Source of the DNA: Bacteroidales bacterium
Lineage (GTDB): Bacteria > Bacteroidota > Bacteroidia > Bacteroidales > Muribaculaceae
Length of the DNA: 22,436 nucleotides
Reading direction: 5' to 3'
NCBI GenBank assembly: GCA_004552485.1
Contig: SFOH01000035.1
Span: forward strand, 1-22,436
Shown here: piece by piece, positions 4,808 through 11,884 of the stretch
Layout of the letters: each line of letters starts with the position of its first letter
Numbering within the stretch: position 1 is the first letter of the stretch
Program-made: the position numbers and the translations under genes
Notes under the pieces: model-generated
The model's input: the letters and a program-made list of their open reading frames with translations, nothing else
Database searches by the model: none
Told to the model about the DNA's origin: nothing

Positions 4808-7669
4808 ATGTCAATGAACAAACCGTACAAGGGACTGACCGATGCCGAGGTGGCTGCGCGCCGCCGCGAGCATGGCGCCAACGTGCTGACTCCGCCCGCG
4901 CAAAAGCCGTGGTGGAAGGAGTTTGGCGAGAAATTTTCGGGCCCGTTGATTATTATCCTGCTGATTGCCGGTGTGCTGTCAGTGGGCATCTCTTTTTATG
5001 AATACTACGGCCTGGGGCAGGACTGGAAGGTGTTCTTCGAGCCCATCGGCATCTTTGTGGCCATACTGCTGGCCACGGGCCTGGCGTTCCTCTTTGAGCA
5101 GAAAGCGGGCAAGGCCTTCAAGATTCTGAACCGGGTCAGCGACGACGAGCCGGTCGAGGTGCTCCGCAACGGCACGATGACCACCATCCCGCGCAAGGAC
5201 GTGGTGGTGGGCGACATCGTCATGCTCAACACCGGCGACGAAATTCCGGCCGACGGCGAGTTGCTCGATGCGGTGACGCTCAGCGTGGACGAGTCGTCGC
5301 TGACGGGCGAACCTCACTGCTCCAAGACCATCGACCCTAAGGACTTTGACCCGGAAGCCACATATCCCTCGAACCACGTCATGCGCGGCACCAAGGTGAT
5401 GGAAGGCCACGGCGTGATGCGCGTGCTCCGCGTGGGCGACGCGACGGAGATGGGCAAGGTGTTCGAAGAGGCGCAGATTGACGACTCAGTCAAGACGCCG
5501 CTGAACGAGCAGCTCGACAAGCTGGGCCGCTGGATAACGAATGCCAGCTACATCTTTGCAGGCCTCATCATCGTGGCGCAGATTATCCACTTCCTGGGCT
5601 GGGGCGCCTGGCAGGCATGGCTGCTGATTGTGCCTGTCGCTCTGTTCTTCTGGCTGGTTATCGAGAAATTCGAGGGCTGGTCGAAGACGGCATGCGTCGT
5701 CACCATCGTCCTCTTCTTCTGCCTGTTCATCGCCATGGTGTGCGGCGCCTTCGTCCTCATCAATCCCGGCGCAGACACAGCCGTATGGTCCGGGCTGCTG
5801 GCCCACACGCTTCAGACGCTCATGGTGGCCGTGACGCTCATCGTGGTGGCCGTCCCTGAAGGCCTGCCCATGGCCGTGACGCTCTCGCTGGCCTACTCCA
5901 TGCGCGCCATGCTCAAGACCAGCAACCTCGTGCGCAAGATGCACGCCTGCGAGACGATGGGCGCCACCACCGTCATCTGCACCGACAAAACGGGCACGCT
6001 CACGCAGAATCAGATGCAGGTCTACAAGACCAACTTCTTCGGCAATCCCTCCGACGACGTCCTCGCCGAAGGCATCGCCGTCAACTCCACGGCCCAGCTC
6101 GACCTGTCGGGCGAGAAGCCGCAGGTGCTGGGCAATCCCACGGAGGGCGCCCTGCTGCTGTGGCTCCGGGACCGCGGCGCCGACTATCAGGCTCTCCGCG
6201 CAGGCGCCACACGCGTCGCCGAGCTCCCCTTCACCACCGAGCGCAAGTACATGGCCACGGTCGTGCGCTCCGCCTCCGGCAAGCTCATCCTCTACGTGAA
6301 AGGCGCCCCGGAGATTGTCTTCGCCATGTGCCATGACACCGCCGGCGTCACCCGGCAGGAGATCGACGCCCGGCTGCTCGAGTATCAGAACCAGGCCATG
6401 CGCACCCTCGGCTTCGCCTATCAGGAACTCCGCGAGGGAGACCCCGCCACCCCGGCCGACGGCCGCGTGGTGGCCACCGGACTCACCTTCCTGGGCATCG
6501 TCGCCATCTCCGACCCCGTGCGCGCCGACGTCCCCGACGCCGTTGCCGAAGTCATCAATGCCGGCGTGAAAGTGAAAATCGTGACCGGCGACACCCCCGG
6601 CACCGCCAAAGAGATAGGCCGCCAAATCGGCCTGTGGAACGACGCCGGCGACTCCGACCACAACATCATCACCGGCCCCGAGTTCGCCCTCCTCTCCGAC
6701 CGGCAGCTGCGCGAGCGTGTCGGTGACCTCAAAATCATTGCCCGCGCACGCCCCCTCGACAAGAAACGCCTCGTCGAAGCCCTCCAGGCCGGCGGCGAAG
6801 TCGTGGCCGTCACCGGCGACGGCACCAACGACGCCCCCGCACTCCGCGCCGCACACGTCGGCCTCTCCATGGGCGACGGCACCTCCGTGGCCAAAGAAGC
6901 CTCCGACATCACCATCATCGACAACTCCTTCTCCTCCATCGGCCGCGCCGTCATGTGGGGACGTTCGCTCTACCAGAACATCCAGCGCTTCCTCCTCTTC
7001 CAGCTCACCGTCAATGTCGCCGCCTGCCTGCTCGTGCTCGTAGGCTCGTTCATCGGCACCGAGTCGCCGCTCACCGTCACACAGATGCTGTGGGTGAACC
7101 TCATCATGGACACCTTCGGCGCCATGGCCCTCGCCTCGCTACCCCCGTCGCCGTCAGTCATGCACGACAAGCCGCGCGACCGCCGCGCCTCCATCCTCAC
7201 GCGCCCCATGATGGCCGAACTCCTCGGCGTCGGCATCCTCTTCTTCGCCATCACCCTCGGCTTCTACTGCATCTTCAATGCCACCGACGTCACGTCCATA
7301 CCGCAGATGTTCCACGCCGAGCCCAAGGCCACGGAGGGCATGACCGCCTACGAGATGACGCTCCTGTTCTCAATCTTCGTTTGGACCCACTTCTTCTACA
7401 TGTTCGACGCACGCTGCTTCGAGACCTCGCGCAGCATCTTCCGACTGAAGATGAGCCAGGGCTTCTGGACCATCGTGGCCATCATCGCCGTCGGCCAGCT
7501 CTTCATCACGGAAGTCGCCTACGAATTCTTCAACTGCGCCCCCATGCTCCACACCGCCGACTGGAGCTTCAACCCCTCCGGTGCCCTCGACCTCCTCATC
7601 ATCGTCGCCGCCTCCTCCCTCGTCCTCTGGGTCCCCGAACTCTACCGCCTCCTCACCAACAAGCACTGA
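4808..7669 (+). CDS. Calcium-translocating P-type ATPase, PMCA-type
   Basis: This 953-residue P2-type ATPase probably exports Ca2+ from the cytoplasm. It has an N-terminal cation ATPase segment (YKGLTDAEVAARRREHGAN), the actuator TGE (residues 166-168), the ion-site VPEGLP (P350-P354), the phosphorylation motif DKTGTLT (Asp393), TGDTPGTAKEIG, and the hinge TGDGTNDAP (669 on). A C-terminal cation-ATPase domain with several helices follows. The earlier ATG at 4682 lies in the structured leader and would add an Arg/Pro-rich stretch unlike the family, so 4808 was chosen; ATG 4814 is equally possible. Between the actuator domain and PEGLP there are four hydrophobic stretches instead of the usual two. 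A hairpin terminator follows. Confidence 0.9.
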   Translation: MSMNKPYKGLTDAEVAARRREHGANVLTPPAQKPWWKEFGEKFSGPLIIILLIAGVLSVGISFYEYYGLGQDWKVFFEPIGIFVAILLATGLAFLFEQKAGKAFKILNRVSDDEPVEVLRNGTMTTIPRKDVVVGDIVMLNTGDEIPADGELLDAVTLSVDESSLTGEPHCSKTIDPKDFDPEATYPSNHVMRGTKVMEGHGVMRVLRVGDATEMGKVFEEAQIDDSVKTPLNEQLDKLGRWITNASYIFAGLIIVAQIIHFLGWGAWQAWLLIVPVALFFWLVIEKFEGWSKTACVVTIVLFFCLFIAMVCGAFVLINPGADTAVWSGLLAHTLQTLMVAVTLIVVAVPEGLPMAVTLSLAYSMRAMLKTSNLVRKMHACETMGATTVICTDKTGTLTQNQMQVYKTNFFGNPSDDVLAEGIAVNSTAQLDLSGEKPQVLGNPTEGALLLWLRDRGADYQALRAGATRVAELPFTTERKYMATVVRSASGKLILYVKGAPEIVFAMCHDTAGVTRQEIDARLLEYQNQAMRTLGFAYQELREGDPATPADGRVVATGLTFLGIVAISDPVRADVPDAVAEVINAGVKVKIVTGDTPGTAKEIGRQIGLWNDAGDSDHNIITGPEFALLSDRQLRERVGDLKIIARARPLDKKRLVEALQAGGEVVAVTGDGTNDAPALRAAHVGLSMGDGTSVAKEASDITIIDNSFSSIGRAVMWGRSLYQNIQRFLLFQLTVNVAACLLVLVGSFIGTESPLTVTQMLWVNLIMDTFGAMALASLPPSPSVMHDKPRDRRASILTRPMMAELLGVGILFFAITLGFYCIFNATDVTSIPQMFHAEPKATEGMTAYEMTLLFSIFVWTHFFYMFDARCFETSRSIFRLKMSQGFWTIVAIIAVGQLFITEVAYEFFNCAPMLHTADWSFNPSGALDLLIIVAASSLVLWVPELYRLLTNKH

Positions 7670-7695
7670 CCCCTTCCCCGGGGGGCTGAAAGCAG

Positions 7696-7744
7696 CGGCC
7701 TCCGCGATTCCGATTGATAGGGAGCGCGGAGGCCGTTGGTTTCT
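7696..7744 (+). terminator. Terminator after the P-type ATPase
   Basis: CGGCCTCCGCG (7696-7706) and CGCGGAGGCCG (7725-7735) form a perfect 11-pair stem with an 18-base loop, followed by TTGGTTTCTT. The T-rich tail is imperfect. It sits between the ATPase stop and the converging zinc-ribbon gene and could serve both. Confidence 0.65.
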
Positions 7745-7794
7745 TATAAAGGAGAGGGTCAGTCGTCAAATAGTTTGTCTAAGAGGCTATCAGT

Positions 7795-8676
7795 CTACAA
7801 TATCATGTCTTCTTTGGCATTATTTATCATGTTTCTGCACAAGTGAACGCCGCCTATTGCGGAAGGTATGACGCCTACCATCAAGAGGAGCGCGATGAAT
7901 TGGAGATCCGGACTGTGAGATTTCCCCAGTGCGACCATGAGTATTATCTCTATGACGGGGATGGCGATGGCAACGCCGTTGGCACGCATTATGCGCTTTT
8001 TCATTTGGCTGTCGCGTTCTTTCATGGCCTCGTCAACGCGCGACTGCATCGACGGCGGTATCATCGTGAAATTGCGCTTTGTCTTGGGCATGCGTTTCAT
8101 CAGACTGATGATCATGTCGGTGGCGCGGTTGAGCATGGCCGGGTTGTTGTCGCACGTCAGCGTTATCTTCTGATAGACCTGGCCGGCCTTGCTTATCCAT
8201 GCTTCGGTATTCTCGCGGCTGGTGGCGCAGCTCACGGCCATGTTCATAACCTCGAACAGCTCCTCGTTGGTGTTGGGTACGGGCAGGCTTTTGATGAGCG
8301 AGTCTTTTTCGCGATAGTCGGCTTTCTTGATGTCTTTATAGAACGTCTGCAGCGACGACGCGGCGCTCACGCCCGTTATCTCGTAGCCGCATTCGGGGCA
8401 CACGCCGGAGAAGCTTTTGAGCATGGCGCCGCAGGCGGGGCATTTGCGCATATTTCCGTATTTGTCCGACTTGGGCTTGGCCGGTTTGGCAGCTGCGGCC
8501 GCCTGCTGCTGTGATTTCTGCATACGTGCGAGGCGCGCGTCAAGCACCATGTCGAATTCGTCCGGGTCTATACCTTCGGACACGGCACGACGCTTCAGGA
8601 CAGCACGCTCCTTGTCGGTGAGAACACCGTCGGCCAGCGCCGCATCTATCAGTTCTTCAATGATTTCGCTATACAT
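7795..8676 (-). CDS. Zinc-ribbon membrane protein with acidic N-terminal helical domain
   Basis: The start is ATG 8676 (MYSEIIEELIDAALADGVLT), giving 293 residues; upstream codons fall in the leader repeat and promoter. Residues 1-50 form a helical segment with a DGVLTDKERAVLKR turn similar to TerB or SHOCT-like helices. An Ala/Lys linker follows, then a zinc ribbon (CPACGAML, then CPECGYEI), a helical region with many charged residues, and two membrane helices near the C-terminus (AIAIPVIEIILMVALG and FIALLLMVGVIPSAIGG). No enzyme is recognisable. The domain mix recalls YdjG of Bacillus subtilis, a zinc-ribbon membrane protein that works with the SPFH protein YdjI, and an SPFH gene is divergent from this one. 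The functional link is inferred. Confidence 0.65.
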   Translation of the reverse strand: MYSEIIEELIDAALADGVLTDKERAVLKRRAVSEGIDPDEFDMVLDARLARMQKSQQQAAAAAKPAKPKSDKYGNMRKCPACGAMLKSFSGVCPECGYEITGVSAASSLQTFYKDIKKADYREKDSLIKSLPVPNTNEELFEVMNMAVSCATSRENTEAWISKAGQVYQKITLTCDNNPAMLNRATDMIISLMKRMPKTKRNFTMIPPSMQSRVDEAMKERDSQMKKRIMRANGVAIAIPVIEIILMVALGKSHSPDLQFIALLLMVGVIPSAIGGVHLCRNMINNAKEDMIL

Positions 8677-8677
8677 T

Positions 8678-8716
8678 TGGGTGGATGAGTGGATGTGTAA
8701 TGAGTGGTTGAGTAGG
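8678..8716 (-). repeat. CATCCACT-type leader tract of the zinc-ribbon gene
   Basis: In the direction of the gene the leader reads CTACTCAACCACTCAT, then ACACATCCACTCATCCACCC, and ends two bases before ATG 8676. It is nearly free of G and shares the CATCCACTCATC core with the exporter leader at 2888-2941 and with the tract at 15824-15846. Confidence 0.75.
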
Positions 8717-8727
8717 CATTTATCCCA

Positions 8728-8758
8728 CAAAATTACCATAAATTTCCCGTACCGCCAA
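8728..8758 (-). promoter_or_regulatory. Promoter of the zinc-ribbon gene
   Basis: On the minus strand TTG (8758-8756), 20 bases and TAATTTTG (8735-8728) match the Bacteroidetes consensus. Transcription would start near 8720, so the leader consists almost entirely of the short repeat tract. Confidence 0.65.
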
Positions 8759-8828
8759 AAAAAGCGGCTCCTTTTCAGTCCTTTCGCCTAAACTTTCGCC
8801 AAAAGTGCCCCTCGCCGCCATTTTTATT

Positions 8829-8858
8829 TTGCATTTTTGAAATATTTGCTTAATTTTG
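8829..8858 (+). promoter_or_regulatory. Promoter of the SPFH-GYF operon
   Basis: TTG (8829-8831), 19 bases and TAATTTTG (8851-8858) followed by C are a full consensus match. The -7 octamer is identical to that of the divergent zinc-ribbon gene, which suggests joint expression. A leader of about 110 bases precedes ATG 8977; nothing else is visible in it. Confidence 0.7.
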
Positions 8859-8976
8859 CGAATGAGTATGCGTCGGCCACGGCCGTCCTCATCCGCGAAC
8901 ATCTATAATCATTGAGCAATAACCACCGCGCAAGCCACCCCGCTTGCCAATCTCAAACACCGACAGAATTTAATCT

Positions 8977-10377
8977 ATGGGACTTTTCAGCAAACTCAAG
9001 GGTAACAGCGGCGGCATGATGAACGTCATCCGCTGCGACCAGCCCGAATACCTCGTGTGGAAATGGCGCCCCGAAGGCCAGGAAGCGAACTCCACCAAGC
9101 GTGAGAACGCCATCCGCTACGGCTCCTCGCTCCGCGTCAAGGACGGCGAAGTAGCCGTCTTCGTCTATCACCAGAAGGACGGCACCATGCAGGACTACAT
9201 CGTCGGCCCCTACGACCAGACCATCAAAACCGCCAACTTCCCCGTCCTCGCGTCCATCGTCGGACTCGCCTTCGGCGGCGACTCACCCTTCCAGGCCGAA
9301 GTCTACTTCATCAACCTCAGCGGCAACGTCCAGGTCCGTTTCGCCATCCCCTACTTCGACGTCTTCGACCCGCGCGCCATGGACTTCGCCGTCCCCATCG
9401 CCGTCCGCGGCGTCATCACCTTCAACATCACCGACTACAAGGCATTCATCAAACTCAACCGCCTCATCAACTTCGAGCTCTCCGACTTCGAGCGCCAGAT
9501 CAAAGACGCCGTCACCAAATACGTCAAGCAGATAGTCGCCAACTGCCCCATCGACAACGGCATCCCCGTCATCCAGCTCGAGCGCAAGATACTCGAAATC
9601 AACGACCTCGTCACCAAATACCTCACCCCGCGCCTCGAAAACGACTTCGGCGTCAACCTCAAAGCCATCGACATCTCCGCCATCGAGCCCGACAAAGAGT
9701 CCGAAGGCTACACCTCGTTGCGCGCCATCACCGCCGACATCACCGCGCAGACCATCAAGGCCCAGAACGAAGTCAACATCAAGAACCTCCACGACATGCA
9801 GCGCATCAACACCGAGAACCTCGAAGAGTCGCTCCGTGTCCAGCGCGAAGAAGCCCAGCGCGCCCAGCGCCTCCAGTCCGAAAGCGCCTACATCGGTGCC
9901 CACGCCATCGACCAGCAGGCCAACGTACTCGGCCGCGCCGCCGACAGCCTCGGCACCATGTCGCAGATGGGCGGCGCCGGTGGCGGCGGCATGAACATCG
10001 CCTCCATGATGACCGGCATGGCCATGGGCGGCGCCATGGGCAATCAGATGGCCGGCATGGTCAACACCATGGGCAACGCCATCAACCAGGGCCAGCAGCC
10101 CGGCATGCCCGGCGCACCCGGCCAGCCTCAGACACCCCCGCCACCACCCACCGTCTCCTACATGATCGTCGAGAACGGCGCCCAGGCCGGCCCCTTCAAC
10201 ATGGCCCAGCTCCAGCAGCTCGTCGCCATGGGACGCCTCACCCCGCAGACCTACGTATGGTGCCAGGGCATGCCCGCCTGGGCCTATGCCGCACAAGTGC
10301 CCCAGCTCCAGCCCCTCTTCCAGGCAGCGCCCACACCCCCGCCCATGCCCGGCGTGCCCCCCACACCCGGCGTCTGA
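8977..10377 (+). CDS. SPFH-domain protein with C-terminal GYF_2 domain
   Basis: This 466-residue protein belongs to the 'virion core protein'/YdjI-type SPFH family. Residues about 15-290 form the SPFH part (CDQPEYLVWKWRP, VKDGEVAVFVYHQKDG, YFINLSGNVQVRFAIPYFD), ending in a charged coiled coil (LEESLRVQREEAQRAQRLQS). A Gly/Met-rich stretch (about 325-370) and a Pro-rich linker precede a GYF_2 domain (SYMIVENGAQAGPFNMAQLQ, then YVWCQGMPAWAYAA). The C-terminus is again Pro-rich. No signal peptide or membrane helix is seen. In B. subtilis YdjI links PspA to damaged membranes; a scaffold role at the membrane is inferred here. It is the first gene of a three-gene plus-strand unit. Confidence 0.8.
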   Translation: MGLFSKLKGNSGGMMNVIRCDQPEYLVWKWRPEGQEANSTKRENAIRYGSSLRVKDGEVAVFVYHQKDGTMQDYIVGPYDQTIKTANFPVLASIVGLAFGGDSPFQAEVYFINLSGNVQVRFAIPYFDVFDPRAMDFAVPIAVRGVITFNITDYKAFIKLNRLINFELSDFERQIKDAVTKYVKQIVANCPIDNGIPVIQLERKILEINDLVTKYLTPRLENDFGVNLKAIDISAIEPDKESEGYTSLRAITADITAQTIKAQNEVNIKNLHDMQRINTENLEESLRVQREEAQRAQRLQSESAYIGAHAIDQQANVLGRAADSLGTMSQMGGAGGGGMNIASMMTGMAMGGAMGNQMAGMVNTMGNAINQGQQPGMPGAPGQPQTPPPPPTVSYMIVENGAQAGPFNMAQLQQLVAMGRLTPQTYVWCQGMPAWAYAAQVPQLQPLFQAAPTPPPMPGVPPTPGV

Positions 10378-10387
10378 CACCACCGTG

Positions 10388-10408
10388 CCCGGAGCCGCAG
10401 GCTCCGGG
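10388..10408 (+). other. Nine-pair hairpin between the two GYF genes
   Basis: CCCGGAGCC, loop GCA, GGCTCCGGG form a perfect stem 11 bases after the SPFH stop. No T-run follows, so it is more likely an mRNA 3'-end stabiliser or processing site that lowers downstream expression than a full terminator. Confidence 0.55.
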
Positions 10409-10464
10409 TCCGGCTCCCCCCCTTTCCCAACCCATCACCCAAACCCCCAAAAACCCCAAACACA

Positions 10465-10800
10465 GTGGACAACAACTTCTCTTCACTCGACCGCCTCATG
10501 GAATTCGGCATGAGCATGGGCGTCGCCACACAGATGATGAACGTCATGAACTCCGCCTTCAAAGACATGCAAGTCCCCAACGCCGGAGTCCCCGTCTCCT
10601 ATAAAAAACCCGGATTTTTCGCCGTCGTCGACGACCACACCGTCGGCCCCCTCACCGACGCCGAACTCCAGACCCTCGTCCAAAGCTCCAAAATCAACGC
10701 CGACACATTCGTATGGCGCGAAGGCATGCCCGGCTGGGAACACGCCACCGACGTCCCCGAAGTCTACAAATACATCCTCCTAAACAGCCCCGCAAAATGA
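10465..10800 (+). CDS. Small GYF_2-domain protein
   Basis: This 111-residue protein starts at GTG 10465 (DNNFSSLDRLMEFGMSMG); the first in-frame ATG (10498) would remove a conserved-looking helix. The N-terminal third is Met-rich and helical (MMNVMNSAFKDMQV). The rest is a GYF_2 domain (FFAVVDDHTVGPLTDAELQT, then FVWREGMPGWEHA). Both parts echo the tail of the preceding SPFH protein, so it looks like a detached copy of that tail. GYF domains bind proline-rich sequences, and the Pro-rich segments of the SPFH protein are an obvious candidate partner. It overlaps the next gene by four bases (ATGA), so translation is probably coupled. Confidence 0.7.
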   Translation: MDNNFSSLDRLMEFGMSMGVATQMMNVMNSAFKDMQVPNAGVPVSYKKPGFFAVVDDHTVGPLTDAELQTLVQSSKINADTFVWREGMPGWEHATDVPEVYKYILLNSPAK

Positions 10801-11147
10801 AATTCAACACCTTCAACGCCATCATAGCCCTCCTCCTCGCCGCCCTCCTCGGCTACCTCTGCTACTGCATCAACCCCTACCAAGGCTCCGACATCATCAT
10901 CGGCATCGCATCGTTCATCACCATCGCCGTCCCCCTCGTCGCCGCCGTCGCCGCCAAAGTCCCCGAATACCCCCGCACATCCGTCCTCCTCAAGACAACC
11001 GCATCCCTGTTCACCGTCGCCTCCGTCGCCGTCAACCTCATCTTCGCCTTCTTCGACTTCTCCGCACCCGTCTACATCATCATCGTCGGCATCATCTGCC
11101 TCATCTTCCTGCTCGTCTTCAACGGCATATACCGCGCCAAGCAGTGA
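10797..11147 (+). CDS. Small membrane protein of unknown function
   Basis: This 116-residue protein starts at an ATG overlapping the stop of the preceding gene (ATGA at 10797-10800). It is almost wholly hydrophobic with about four helices: AIIALLLAALLGYLCYC, IASFITIAVPLVAAVAA, TASLFTVASVAVNLIFA and YIIIVGIICLIFLLVF. No family is recognised. Its position makes it a likely membrane partner of the SPFH and GYF proteins. The next gene follows after 29 bases. Confidence 0.6.
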   Translation: MKFNTFNAIIALLLAALLGYLCYCINPYQGSDIIIGIASFITIAVPLVAAVAAKVPEYPRTSVLLKTTASLFTVASVAVNLIFAFFDFSAPVYIIIVGIICLIFLLVFNGIYRAKQ

Positions 11148-11176
11148 CCCCCCGCGCCTCCCAAGACACTAAAGAC

Positions 11177-11884
11177 ATGGAGAACCCCGCGCCGAGAATA
11201 CTCGTCGTCGACGACGAAGAAGCCATCCGCGAAGGCGTCCGCGACTACCTCACCCTCGAAGGCTACCGCGTCGACTCCGCGCCCGACGCCCTCCGCGCCC
11301 TCGCGCGGGGCGTCGCCGCCTACGACCTCATCCTCCTCGACATCATGATGGACCACCTCGACGGATTCCAGATGGCCGGGCGCCTCAAAGCCGACCCGCA
11401 GACCGCCCACATCCCCATCATCTTCCTCACCGCCCGCGACACCGACGACGACATGGTCGCCGGCCTCAGCCTCGGCGCCGACGACTACATCGCCAAACCC
11501 TTCTCCATGCGCAACCTCATCGCCCGCATCCAGGCCGTCCTCCGCCGCACCCACTCCGCCACACCTCCATCCTCAATCCTCAATCCTCACTGCTCAATCC
11601 ACAATCCACCCGTCCGCTGCGACCGCGCCGGCCTGCGCTGCACCGTCGACTCACGCCCCATCCACCTCCCCCGCAAAGAGTTCGAAATCCTCGCACTCCT
11701 CCTCGAAAACCCCGGACGCATCTTCACCCGCGAAGAACTCATGCGCCGCATATGGCCCGACCGCGTCGTCGTCACCGACCGCTCCGTCGACGTCCACATC
11801 ACACGCCTCCGCGCCAAAATCGCCCCCTACTCCCGCAACATCGTCTCACGCTCAGGCTACGGCTATGGCTGGCTCCCCGATTAA
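11177..11884 (+). CDS. OmpR-family response regulator
   Basis: This 235-residue protein starts at ATG 11177; a GTG at 11144 overlaps the preceding stop and adds nothing family-like. The receiver domain has the acidic pocket (VDDEE), phosphoacceptor Asp55 (LILLDIMMD), the Thr of FLTARD and the Lys of IAKPFS. The winged-helix DNA-binding domain follows (LPRKEFEILALLLENPGRIF, TREELMRRIWP, SVDVHITRLRAKI, SRSGYGYGW). Between the domains sits a 15-codon stretch made of short repeats (SSILNPHCSIHNP) that looks inserted in the linker. The kinase gene overlaps the 3' end by 20 bases. Bacteroides homologues of this pair include RprXY-like systems; the signal is unknown. Confidence 0.88.
   Translation: MENPAPRILVVDDEEAIREGVRDYLTLEGYRVDSAPDALRALARGVAAYDLILLDIMMDHLDGFQMAGRLKADPQTAHIPIIFLTARDTDDDMVAGLSLGADDYIAKPFSMRNLIARIQAVLRRTHSATPPSSILNPHCSIHNPPVRCDRAGLRCTVDSRPIHLPRKEFEILALLLENPGRIFTREELMRRIWPDRVVVTDRSVDVHITRLRAKIAPYSRNIVSRSGYGYGWLPD
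11566..11610 (+). repeat. In-frame low-complexity insert in the response-regulator linker
   Basis: Forty-five bases of TCCATCCTCAATCC-type repeats include CAATCCTCACTGCTCA at 11581-11596. The length is 15 codons and the frame is kept. The same 16-mer occurs in the partner kinase gene at 12173-12188. Confidence 0.8.

Noticed and set aside
5486..6856. 456-codon minus-strand frame across the P-type ATPase
   Set aside because: It is an antisense shadow of the pump with no domain-like segments.
9283..10383. 366-codon minus-strand frame over the SPFH gene
   Set aside because: It is a Gly/Val/Asp/Glu-rich shadow of the SPFH gene.
10388..10408. Intrinsic terminator after the SPFH gene
   Set aside because: The stem is strong but no T-run follows, and the next gene lies 57 bases on in the same strand.
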